In this document: piece after piece, positions 43,197 through 51,836 of the stretch | Numbering within the stretch: the stretch's first letter is position 1 | Layout: every line of letters starts with the position of its first letter | Origin: JABDMH01 sp965223215 | GTDB taxonomy: Bacteria > Bacteroidota > Bacteroidia > Chitinophagales > Saprospiraceae | DNA: 64,000 nucleotides | Assembly: GCA_965223215.1 (NCBI GenBank) | Contig: CBDCVZ010000010.1 | Location: 2,728,001 to 2,792,000, forward strand | Direction of reading: 5' to 3' | The notes under the pieces: generated by a model | Databases searched by the model: none | What the model was told of the DNA's origin: nothing | What the model saw: the letters and a program-made list of their open reading frames with translations, nothing else | Program-made: the position numbers and the translations under genes

Positions 43197-44047
43197 CCCA
43201 GCGTTTCATTCATTTCATGGATTCTCTTCTCAGCTTCTTCTCGAGAGATTCCATTATAATAATCGGTGACAAATGGATGTTCGAAATTCTCATGAGGAAA
43301 GATCTCTGGTCTATCAGTTCCAGTGCCTGTCACCACAGTTGTTGGAATATTTGTGGTGTTCTCATAATTGGGAATTGCGTTGCTTAGCCATCCAAAGTAC
43401 TCCCTCTCGTGATTTTTTTCTTGAAAATTGGATTTATAATCTTCAAAGTTTTGTTCGCTAAGTGAGATCCAAACTCCATAATCTAGCACTTCATCTGAAT
43501 TTATGATCCGCTGTTTAAGAATTACTCTGATAAAGCGATCAACCTGATCTTCATAACTAATCGTACAAAAATCCTCACTTAGAGATCCAATAGATTCCTT
43601 TTCAGACTGAGATAGTTGGAAGTATGGGTCCGGCGAAATGAAAGCCAGTGCTGGCCATTCCTCATGTGATTCTCCACATACTGAACAGTGGTAGCTCTCT
43701 CTGGAGTAGACTAGCGTTCTGGATTCTTTAAAGGCTGGTTTTGCTAAATTATTAATCCAATTTACATCGATCTGTGGTAGATGTCTTCTTAACTCTTCTT
43801 CAAATTCAATCCATCCCTTAAAATCCTCCGAACAATAAAATGAATTGGACCCTACTTGAATTTCCAAGCAAATCTGGTCCTCTGTTAGGAGATCCCTCTT
43901 AAATGCTGTTATGGTTCCAATTTCATTCCATAGAACCTGATTGCTGGCGTTACCATTATTTATTTCAAAGCCATCTCCAAGAATCGAGAGTTCTTGTTTG
44001 ACTTTCTTAGATTTCATAATATTCACAATCAAATCTAGCAATTTCAT
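43184..44047 (-). CDS. DUF2199 protein with an N-terminal PH-like domain
   Basis: The 287-residue protein has two parts. About residues 11-100 form a beta-rich domain (SKKVKQELSILGDGFEINNG, NSFYCSEDFKGWIEFEEEL) that resembles PH-like immunity-type domains. From YHCSVCGESHEEWPALAFIS to the end it matches DUF2199, with the CxxC pair, VWISLSEQNFEDYKSNF, and the conserved EHPFVTDYYNGISREEAEKR end. Function unknown; DUF2199 proteins are often found next to toxins or as orphans. It is the right-most cassette-like gene seen; no attC-like repeat was found upstream of its start. Confidence 0.75.
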   Translation of the reverse strand: MKLLDLIVNIMKSKKVKQELSILGDGFEINNGNASNQVLWNEIGTITAFKRDLLTEDQICLEIQVGSNSFYCSEDFKGWIEFEEELRRHLPQIDVNWINNLAKPAFKESRTLVYSRESYHCSVCGESHEEWPALAFISPDPYFQLSQSEKESIGSLSEDFCTISYEDQVDRFIRVILKQRIINSDEVLDYGVWISLSEQNFEDYKSNFQEKNHEREYFGWLSNAIPNYENTTNIPTTVVTGTGTDRPEIFPHENFEHPFVTDYYNGISREEAEKRIHEMNETLGNMG

Positions 44048-44394
44048 GTTCTTGTGAAAGTGTATTATCTACCAAATGCTGGGTAACTCCTGAATATCAG
44101 CACCCCTCCAATATCACAACTTCCCTTTTCTTCGCACCGGCCAGGTGTTCAATCCTTAAAAGTACGTATTTTACGTACAGTAGAGAAGGCGTGACTACAA
44201 ATCATGCCGTGCGGGAAAGATACATCTCAATTTATGCATAGACCGTTGACAAACACTGCTTTATGCGAAGCATCTGAAAATTGGGGGAGATGAGAACACC
44301 AGAATTACTTCCCATCGGGCACGGAGGTCTAACCGATTTTATCGGATAAAATCCTTTATTTTCAAAGTACCATCAAAATGCCGAGGTGAGGCCC
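44048..44394. other. Gene-free boundary between the cassette region and the glycan locus
   Basis: About 350 bases show no ORF. A perfect palindrome GTACGTATTTTACGTAC (7-bp arms, 44162-44178) could be an operator. No attI-like site or integrase fragment was seen here, although this is where one would sit if the array were anchored at its right side. Confidence 0.5.
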
Positions 44395-45705
44395 TTATTC
44401 GTCGTGAGCAGTGGCCCACTCCTCCAACAGCCTAATGGCTTTGTACAATACCCCGGCTGAACCACGAAAGGTACCGGAGCCCTCCGGCTGGTTGTCAATG
44501 GTGTACCACTCGTAGAATCCGTCATTGTCAATGACGCGCTGAGTCATGGGTAAAAGTTGTTGATAGGCTTCTTCGATAAATCCATGCAAGGCCAATTGCT
44601 GGATCATGCGGCCACCAAACCAAGTCCAGTCACCACCGTTTTGATATCCGTACGGATACATCCCCTTATTTTCAAAAGCCCATTCGGGGTAAGGTGGATA
44701 GAGCGTGAGACCAATCGACGCCGCACCAGAAGCCTCGACATTGGAGACCATCTTGTTCAGCGAAATCCTAATCTGCTCATGGGTCAATAGACCGGCTTCG
44801 ATCGCCACGGCCGTACCTCCATGATAATAAATGAGTCCTTCATCAAAATCATCGGGATAAGGAGATTGATCTAAATAAACATGGGGTATGAATTTCTGGT
44901 TTTCTTCATCCCAAAGGACCTCCATCACCCGTTGTGCCATTTGATTTCGAATCGGCTGCCATTTCTCCCTCAGATCCGAAAACAATTCCATCAGATTATC
45001 CAGTGCGATCAGCATCATGGCATTATCATAGATGTCGATACAATAAGCCGTCTCCTCCGTGATGTAGACACCCCATGGGTGGGTGTGCTGCACATCACCC
45101 CAATCAGCGGTGGTAGCACCGTAAATCAACCCATGGGTTGCAGACCAACGCTTGTCTAACAAAAATTGCATCGACCACTCCATCCGCTCCTTGACCGTTA
45201 GGTCACCAACCACCAGATCAAGAAAATCACGGCGACCGGTCTTTTTCACATATTTGTAAACCGCCTGAACCAAGGAGCTCTCGTGATCCGTTTCTACCGT
45301 ATTTTTGTGACCACAATAAATCGGTTCTAGGTCTGAATAAATGTAATCGTATCCACCTTCTGTTTGTTTGGCTCTTTCCTGAGGTATAAATCCATCGATG
45401 ATGTTGCCATCGGCTCCTTGCAAGCGAAAAAATACCAGTAGATTTTCTTCTAATTCGGCAGCCGGGAACACCTCACACGAAAGTTCAATGAATGTATTGT
45501 AGTCACGAATCCAGACCTCACCGTAACCATCGCCTGCATTAAAACCGGTGGTCACCACCTGCCGTGCTTTCTCCTTAACCACGGCAAAAGCAGGATTTTC
45601 GAGAATACGCTTCGCCAATTCTGCTTGAGGCGGTGATGGGCTGCATCCCACGATCAAAAGACCAATTAATGGCCAGCAGATTGATATCCTTATCATTTCA
45701 CTCAT
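44395..45705 (-). CDS. (alpha/alpha)6-barrel glycoside hydrolase-like lipoprotein
   Basis: The 436-residue protein has a lipobox (LLIVGCSPS). A six-hairpin toroid fold is suggested by repeated helical segments and the active-site-like GDGYGEVWIRDYNTFIELSC, the acidic TDHESSLVQAVYKYV, and GGDWTWFGGRMIQQLALHGF near the end. Similar proteins accompany GH92 enzymes and act on exo-linked sugars; the exact GH family is not clear. Its start overlaps the GH92 stop by 8 bases, so the two are translated together. Confidence 0.7.
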   Translation of the reverse strand: MSEMIRISICWPLIGLLIVGCSPSPPQAELAKRILENPAFAVVKEKARQVVTTGFNAGDGYGEVWIRDYNTFIELSCEVFPAAELEENLLVFFRLQGADGNIIDGFIPQERAKQTEGGYDYIYSDLEPIYCGHKNTVETDHESSLVQAVYKYVKKTGRRDFLDLVVGDLTVKERMEWSMQFLLDKRWSATHGLIYGATTADWGDVQHTHPWGVYITEETAYCIDIYDNAMMLIALDNLMELFSDLREKWQPIRNQMAQRVMEVLWDEENQKFIPHVYLDQSPYPDDFDEGLIYYHGGTAVAIEAGLLTHEQIRISLNKMVSNVEASGAASIGLTLYPPYPEWAFENKGMYPYGYQNGGDWTWFGGRMIQQLALHGFIEEAYQQLLPMTQRVIDNDGFYEWYTIDNQPEGSGTFRGSAGVLYKAIRLLEEWATAHDE

Positions 45706-48109
45706 TTGACATGGAAGGGGGTACCTTTTCGATACCCCAGTTTGTATTCGGTTCTGGGCCCAATGTAAAGGTTAAAGTACCACCTTGCACTAATTCTCGT
45801 TGATACATCCAACAATTATTGACGGATTTTCCATTGAAAGTGACCGATTGGATGAAGGTATTTTCCGGACCTTGATTTTCTGTTTCAATGATCAGTGTCT
45901 GCCCCAAGTAATAATCACCATCTAACTGAATGGTTATTTTATCGAAAAGCGGACTGGCAAATTGAAAAGTAGGATTGGCAGCGGCATGGCCCTGTACATC
46001 GAAAAGGCCAATGGCCGCAAGAACGTACCAGGCACCCAACTGACCTTGGTCTTCATCTTGGCCAACGCCATAACCATGTAAGGGCTCAGTGCCATAAAAC
46101 TCATTGCAAATGGCCCGAACCCATTTTTGGGTGAGCCAGGGTTTTTTCGAATAATTAAATAACCATGCATTGTGCAAGCACGGTTGATTGCCGTGATTGT
46201 ACAATTTCTCAACGCCAGAAAAACTGTGAATTTCATCTGCATTACCACCAAACATACTTTTTTGAGCCTGGTCAAACATGGTTTCTAGCCGCTCATTAAA
46301 AGTAGATTCACCCATCAAGCCAATCAAGCCTGCAACATCATGAGGAACATACAAAGTATATTGGTAGGCGTTGCCTTCCTGAAATCCATCCCAACCCTTC
46401 ATCGGATCAAAATCTGGGATAAAAGACCCATTTTCCAATTTGGGTCGGATAAACTTGGTTTCGGAATCAAACAGATGGCGATAATAATCTGCTTGTTGCC
46501 TTAATTGAGTATAGTTAGCCCCGTCCTTGAGTGCTTTAGCAAGATTGGCAACCGCATAGGAACTAAAACTGTACTCCAAGGTGTGTGATCCACCAAAATT
46601 AAATACCCAACCATTGGAGATAACCGTATCCCGGTAGGGAATGTATTTATTTTTCACAAAGTAACTTAAATCGTATTTACCATTGCCGAGGTTGCGACCA
46701 TGATATTCCAGCTCATTCTTGATGGCTGCTTCATAACCCGTGGCCACATCAAAATCACGAATGCCGAGATGATAGGCAGACGCCAGTAAAAGGCCCTGAA
46801 AATTAGTTTGCACCCCATTGGTAAAGACGCCATTGGCCGCTCCATCATGCAACCATCCGCGATCCAAATAAAAGTCAATATTAGATTGTACATACGAACT
46901 CAACCGATCTGGATAGGCCAGACCCCAGAGTTGGCTTAAGTTCCAAAATCCACCCCACATGCCATCGGTATTGTAGTGCTGATATTGCGGATGGCCTGCG
47001 GCGTCAAGGGGTGTTTTGCCGATCTTGTCATCCCCTAGTGGGTAGTCTCCATTGACATCGTTGGAAATACCTCGACCCAGCAGTGCGTGATAGAGACCTG
47101 TGTAAAATTTTATGCGGTCAGCCTTGGTACCTCCTTCTACCTGAATCTTCTGCAAAGCCTGGTTCCAGATCTCCAAAGATGATTTTCGTACTGATTCAAA
47201 ATGCTGGCCCACCGTTTCGCGATCAAGATTTAAGCGAGCATTTTCGATGGAAGTATGGCTGAGCCCAGTCTGGATTTCCAGTATTTCTCCCGGCTCCATG
47301 CGGTAGGTTAAATAAAGTCCATTATTGATCCCGGAAGTTTCAGTGGCCCCAATTTCAATCTCCGTGTCGATAAAGGCACCGCTTTGATTTGGTTTCTTAT
47401 TAACCCTCGCTACAAAATACATCTTGACCCGCTTGCCGGGATCACAGAACTTAGCATATTCTGGACTCGTCTCAATAAACCCTTCGATTTCCGTACTGTT
47501 CAAAATCCGGGCGTGAGTGTTTGTAACATCACTACTTTCTCCCTGCTTATGACCAATGTCCAAAATAAGGTGAGCGGTATCGGCTTCGGGAAAAGTATAT
47601 CGATGGTACCCTACACGCTCCGTGGCTGTCAGTTCGACCTGAATATCATAATCTTCTAACATTACCCGATAATACCCAGGCTGGGCGATCTCTGTCGATT
47701 TATTTATTCTCGAGCGATATCCCGCATCCGGATCCTCCAATGAGCCCGGTGTCGTTTTTAATGCTCCGACGATCGGCATAAAGACCAAACCTCCAATTTG
47801 AAACTCATGAAAATGTCCAAATCCCTCCACCGAACCATGCCGGTCATCATACCCGGTGGGTCCCCATCCGCCGTCGCTGTTATACGCATTAGTGTGGGGG
47901 GCCAATTTGGCCATTCCAAATGGACGTGCAGCGGGTGTGTAGAAAAACCACCTGCCGTGCACCGATCCAATTTGCGGATCTATATATTGAGTGAGATCCG
48001 GAGGTTGAGGTGTCGACTCCTCTTTGACCTCACTACAGTTTGCTAGGCAAAGCAACATCAGGAAAACAGCCGGAAGATAGGGTACGCGTAGGTTACGTCG
48101 ATGATTCAT
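45698..48109 (-). CDS. GH92 family alpha-mannosidase-like lipoprotein
   Basis: The 803-residue protein has a lipobox (LLCLANCSE). GH92 signatures include YIDPQIGSVHGRWFFYTPAA and RPFGMAKLAPHTN at the start, the catalytic acid region EGNAYQYTLYVPHDVAGLIG near residue 578, and the Ca/base motif GVGQDEDQGQLGAWYVLAAI near residue 685. It ends with the usual PPSMSNE. GH92 enzymes are Ca-dependent exo-alpha-mannosidases acting on N-glycans and mannans. It is co-transcribed with the (alpha/alpha)6 enzyme, and a second GH92 is at 60737. Confidence 0.93.
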   Translation of the reverse strand: MNHRRNLRVPYLPAVFLMLLCLANCSEVKEESTPQPPDLTQYIDPQIGSVHGRWFFYTPAARPFGMAKLAPHTNAYNSDGGWGPTGYDDRHGSVEGFGHFHEFQIGGLVFMPIVGALKTTPGSLEDPDAGYRSRINKSTEIAQPGYYRVMLEDYDIQVELTATERVGYHRYTFPEADTAHLILDIGHKQGESSDVTNTHARILNSTEIEGFIETSPEYAKFCDPGKRVKMYFVARVNKKPNQSGAFIDTEIEIGATETSGINNGLYLTYRMEPGEILEIQTGLSHTSIENARLNLDRETVGQHFESVRKSSLEIWNQALQKIQVEGGTKADRIKFYTGLYHALLGRGISNDVNGDYPLGDDKIGKTPLDAAGHPQYQHYNTDGMWGGFWNLSQLWGLAYPDRLSSYVQSNIDFYLDRGWLHDGAANGVFTNGVQTNFQGLLLASAYHLGIRDFDVATGYEAAIKNELEYHGRNLGNGKYDLSYFVKNKYIPYRDTVISNGWVFNFGGSHTLEYSFSSYAVANLAKALKDGANYTQLRQQADYYRHLFDSETKFIRPKLENGSFIPDFDPMKGWDGFQEGNAYQYTLYVPHDVAGLIGLMGESTFNERLETMFDQAQKSMFGGNADEIHSFSGVEKLYNHGNQPCLHNAWLFNYSKKPWLTQKWVRAICNEFYGTEPLHGYGVGQDEDQGQLGAWYVLAAIGLFDVQGHAAANPTFQFASPLFDKITIQLDGDYYLGQTLIIETENQGPENTFIQSVTFNGKSVNNCWMYQRELVQGGTLTFTLGPEPNTNWGIEKVPPSMSNE

Positions 48110-48186
48110 CTAGATTGCAATGTAATGTTTTACAGCTTGCTGCAATGCTTCTAGCGAACTATATTCGGGTAAATACACCCACATCA

Positions 48187-49767
48187 CTAATTCTGCTGCA
48201 TCGGTGTATTCATCCAGTAGCGCTCGAGCATACTCGAATCTAGATGTATACAGTTTCGGTTCAGTGGTACATCTTTCACATAGCATGGATCGTGGAAATT
48301 CCGACCCGACACATACTCCTGTGCAAATAATTCTCTGAATTGATAAAACTCCAAATACTTCTTGTGATTCAGGATACGTCCTTCCTCATCTTTCAGTTGG
48401 TGTACTAAAAAGCGAACATTTTCCTGGTCAAAAACACTCCTTTTCATTTTGATCCTGACTCCCTTCCCTTCTACTCGGATGCTTGCAATTTTTAATCGCT
48501 TGTCATCCAAAAATAAATCATAGTTTTCAATAGCGGTACATGATGTGGTATCGATAAAATGATTAAACTTAATAACCAATTCCTTACGATGAATATCTTC
48601 AGGATCCCAGTACGCATCGACGAAGCGAAAGAAGGTAGTATCTTCAACATCTACCACCTTAAATATATTATTGAACGAAATGTATCGAAGTCCCATCTTT
48701 CCATCCAATCTCGGCTGGTATCCATATTCTAACACCAATTCAAACATCTTCTTACTTGGTAGACCATTTTTCATATAATGACTTACGTATTCCAGTTTAT
48801 GGATTGAATAATCCTCTGGTTGAATATAGATCGATCCAGAGAGTTGAAGTGAATCCTTAATCAAAGATGACCTAGCAACAAAATTGATGCGGTACAATCG
48901 CAACGCCCCGTTATAAATAATGAGAGGCTCTTCAAAAAGATGATTTTTCACAAAGTCACGCGCCATGATTTCTACCATGGAGAATGACCGTATCTTGAAA
49001 TTTCGAACGGCATCGTGAATGAGTAGCACAAATAGTTCATTGCCTCCCCGGTCGGGCAAATCGGCATTTTGAATAAACTTATCTGTACTCTGAATATCCG
49101 TGTGTAAGGTTGTATCGTAATAGGGGGACATATCCAGCCGCTCAAAGGCTTGGTTTTCTTGATAGCTCAAGAGAAGATGGTGGTTTTCAGGAGAGTGTTT
49201 GTTAAATCCATAGTCCTGGGTATAAATGATGCCCTCATTTAGATTATAGTATTTTTCCAATCGTCGCTGATAATCTCGATAATATCCAATAAAGTCATGT
49301 TTGTTCAAAGGGTAATTTTTCCGAATCCTCCGAATGGCACGGTCGACGATTTGTTGACTGCTTAGGGTTTTGCGACCAGCAACGATCTCTACTCGAACCG
49401 TTTCGTAAATATTTGGCGTCAACTTGATGACATTTCGAGACTCTCGCTTCAACATGGCGAAGGAGATCGCCATGCGTTGATATCCGATACAACTCAATAT
49501 CAGGCTGTCTCTGCCAAAAGCAGGTCGATGCATAAATCTAAAATCACCGGCATCATTCGCATAGAGCCCAAGATTGTGCTCCTTGAGTACGATGGTGACA
49601 AAGGGAATCGGCTCTAAGGTATGGGCATCTAAGACCTGACCTGTCACAAATGATTTTGATTGGCCATTGGCTTCCAATGCAATCAGCCATATCAATAAAC
49701 CACAAGCAATCAGCCGGGACAAAGGGATCCATTTCTTACCGTTTAATCCTGGGCCTACACATTTCAT
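48187..49767 (-). CDS. Carboxypeptidase-regulatory-like surface protein
   Basis: From MKCVGPGLNGKKWIPLSRLI the protein has about 526 residues: a signal peptide (ACGLLIWLIALEANGQ), a CarboxypepD_reg-like beta-sandwich (TGQVLDAHTLEPIPFVTIVL), then a ~400-residue beta-rich region reminiscent of outer-membrane DUF5686-like proteins (ILSCIGYQRMAISFAMLKRE, GRKTLSSQQIVDRAIRRIRK). It is probably an envelope protein. The open frame begins at 49869, but the first 34 residues have no signal-like features. It belongs to the minus-strand glycan locus by position; function unknown. Confidence 0.6.
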   Translation of the reverse strand: MKCVGPGLNGKKWIPLSRLIACGLLIWLIALEANGQSKSFVTGQVLDAHTLEPIPFVTIVLKEHNLGLYANDAGDFRFMHRPAFGRDSLILSCIGYQRMAISFAMLKRESRNVIKLTPNIYETVRVEIVAGRKTLSSQQIVDRAIRRIRKNYPLNKHDFIGYYRDYQRRLEKYYNLNEGIIYTQDYGFNKHSPENHHLLLSYQENQAFERLDMSPYYDTTLHTDIQSTDKFIQNADLPDRGGNELFVLLIHDAVRNFKIRSFSMVEIMARDFVKNHLFEEPLIIYNGALRLYRINFVARSSLIKDSLQLSGSIYIQPEDYSIHKLEYVSHYMKNGLPSKKMFELVLEYGYQPRLDGKMGLRYISFNNIFKVVDVEDTTFFRFVDAYWDPEDIHRKELVIKFNHFIDTTSCTAIENYDLFLDDKRLKIASIRVEGKGVRIKMKRSVFDQENVRFLVHQLKDEEGRILNHKKYLEFYQFRELFAQEYVSGRNFHDPCYVKDVPLNRNCIHLDSSMLERYWMNTPMQQN

Positions 49768-49908
49768 CCTAATTTCTAAAATACGTAATCGACCGATTTT
49801 CCGAACCTTGCCTTTTGTTAAGGTTTCTGAAAAATCAGCACAACGAAAAGGGGCAAGCTCACCGCTCACCCCTGCTATAAAATCTATTTAAGTCAGAAAT
49901 CTAGTGCC

Positions 49909-50745
49909 CTAGCAGTCTATATCAGCAAAACCGGTGTCCCAACAATGCCATTCGGAGTCCCCAAATCTGGCGGCATCCTTGACCCGGCCATTTTCGTGGC
50001 TCTCGTGCCACTGAATTTCTAGTAAATTGGAAGTCGCTGCTCGATATACATCATAGGCTCGATTAAAATCACTGGCTCCATCATTTTCGCGATATTCGAT
50101 GTAATCTCCCTGGTCGGCACTACCCGGAATGATGTTGGTATAGCGGATCGATGCTTCGCCATCTTCATTGGCTGCCAAATAGTCGATGCTGATAAAGGGC
50201 TGTGGGTTTTCAGGACGGTGGTGTAGCGTCCAACTTGCCCTGCTGCCGTCGGTTGCAATCACTCCGGTATACCATCTAACTTTCGAAAATCCACCACGTT
50301 GCGCGATGTCCATGTCCCATTGTACTTCGTCGTCACTGATAAATCTCGCTGATAATTCCACATCATAAGTCGCACCATCGGCGGTATGAGCATATGACCA
50401 CAGCCAAACACCATTGCCTTGAAATACCGGATCATGATTAAACGCTTCGGCAAAGGATGCTACTGGGATGACCGTATTCAGGCCAACCACCAGGTTCCAT
50501 ACGACCACATTACTTACAGAATGAAACCAATTTCGATAGGTGGGCAGACTACGTCCATTGCTGCCACCTTCCAGATCATTGGTATCTGCCTTTTCAAAGC
50601 CAGCAAAAGGCATCAATAAAGTTTCCATCGGTGGCAATTTAGGTGCTACCTGGTCGTCCGCATCGATGATGGGATCTTCTTTCACACAAGAGGTCATCAA
50701 ACCCAGGGATAACATGATCAAGAAAAAAAATCTCACATTTTTCAT
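49909..50745 (-). CDS. Lipoprotein of unknown function in the glycan locus
   Basis: The 278-residue protein has a lipobox (LGLMTSCVKED). The mature part is rich in Trp and Tyr and beta-sheet-like, e.g. NWFHSVSNVVVWNLVVGLN, VWLWSYAHTADGATYDVELS, ARFGDSEWHCWDTGFADIDC. I recognise no family. Surface lipoproteins of this kind beside TonB receptors often bind or sense ligands, but that is inference here. Confidence 0.6.
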   Translation of the reverse strand: MKNVRFFFLIMLSLGLMTSCVKEDPIIDADDQVAPKLPPMETLLMPFAGFEKADTNDLEGGSNGRSLPTYRNWFHSVSNVVVWNLVVGLNTVIPVASFAEAFNHDPVFQGNGVWLWSYAHTADGATYDVELSARFISDDEVQWDMDIAQRGGFSKVRWYTGVIATDGSRASWTLHHRPENPQPFISIDYLAANEDGEASIRYTNIIPGSADQGDYIEYRENDGASDFNRAYDVYRAATSNLLEIQWHESHENGRVKDAARFGDSEWHCWDTGFADIDC

Positions 50746-51014
50746 AATTAACGTTTTTTATAGATGGGTCTCAAATGGTTAAAGAATGTTGGCAGACCTT
50801 CTTGCTTGCTGCCTTTCACCTTTTATACCCGAAAGTGAACCTGCACCCTTACTCCAAGACATTTTTTTTTGAAACTTTTTTGATGGGAATGAATCGAGGT
50901 CCTGAAATCACCTGCAAAAAGTGGTCCCAAATGAAGCGATGGCAGCATCAACTTTGCGTCGCAAAATTACGCCTCAACCTCAACTGAGTTGCGTATTGCA
51001 CGTGACATGCTGAT

Positions 51015-51836
51015 TCATCTTGCAACCAAGGTATCTGAAACAACCGCGCACAAAGCGAAATAACCGAGGGCTCCATCGATGTTTGAGGTGGGATTGCTGG
51101 CACTCACGTCAAAGAGTCCTCCTTGCCAAGTAGTCTCTAATGCGATGGACCGGAGATACTGGGCGAAGTCAGGGCTTAAACCAAACTTCTTTACGATGAC
51201 CTGACTACCGGCTGGGAAATAAACTTTTTCTCGCGGAGGAAGAAAAATCTGACTTCCGTCCACTGTGGAAAAAGTGTAAAAGAACAATTTAGCTCGGTTG
51301 GGTCCCGCTGGATTCAGATGTCGCCAGTCGACATGGACTTCGTACATCGATTGTTCGAGTGGATGGTAGGGACTGCCCAGCAGCGTCAGTTGCAAACTGT
51401 CTGGACCCGCCAACGATTCGAATGTGATAGGGGGTAACGGCGTGACGAACGAGAGTTGTGCCTCAGCCTGATAGGTCTGATCCTGCCACCTTATTTGCAA
51501 TTCATAACGCTGATCCTTGTCAATGGCAAAAGGAAATATACTGAGGTAGTGTCCTGGTTCTTCCCTCACTGGATCAAATAAGACCTGTCCCCCCGCACCC
51601 CGCAATTGTACCAAGGCCTGCTCGATGGGTAGCGCACGCCCTTCCTGTGCTAGAAAGTTTTCAGATAAATAGATGGATTGTTGCTTGAATTCGTTCGTAA
51701 GGATGGCGTCGACCACCAATCGGCCAGATTCACCGGGAGTCAGTGGCCAATCCACCTGTTCTTCGCAGGCATAGAGCATCACCGCCAGGAGGCAAAAGCA
51801 AATCTTAGGACCGAAAAGGTTGACTACCCTCATCAC
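51015..51836 (-). CDS. DUF4249-type lipoprotein
   Basis: The 273-residue protein starts with a lipoprotein signal (FCLLAVMLYACEEQ). It has the DUF4249 pattern: GRLVVDAILTNEFKQQSIYL, then EQALVQLRGAGGQVLFDP and YELQIRWQDQTYQAEAQ. DUF4249 genes typically follow STN-type TonB receptors in Bacteroidota and may work as their surface partner in place of SusD. Its start overlaps the receptor stop by 4 bases, which supports a joint function. Confidence 0.85.
   Translation of the reverse strand: MMRVVNLFGPKICFCLLAVMLYACEEQVDWPLTPGESGRLVVDAILTNEFKQQSIYLSENFLAQEGRALPIEQALVQLRGAGGQVLFDPVREEPGHYLSIFPFAIDKDQRYELQIRWQDQTYQAEAQLSFVTPLPPITFESLAGPDSLQLTLLGSPYHPLEQSMYEVHVDWRHLNPAGPNRAKLFFYTFSTVDGSQIFLPPREKVYFPAGSQVIVKKFGLSPDFAQYLRSIALETTWQGGLFDVSASNPTSNIDGALGYFALCAVVSDTLVAR

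Noticed and set aside
44162..44178. Palindrome GTACGTATTTTACGTAC as a regulatory site
   Set aside because: It is real, but no regulator gene is nearby and no gene starts close to it, so no role can be supported.
21778..44394. Integron integrase or attI site
   Set aside because: I looked for a tyrosine recombinase on both strands and found none; the array is therefore called integrase-less within this window only.
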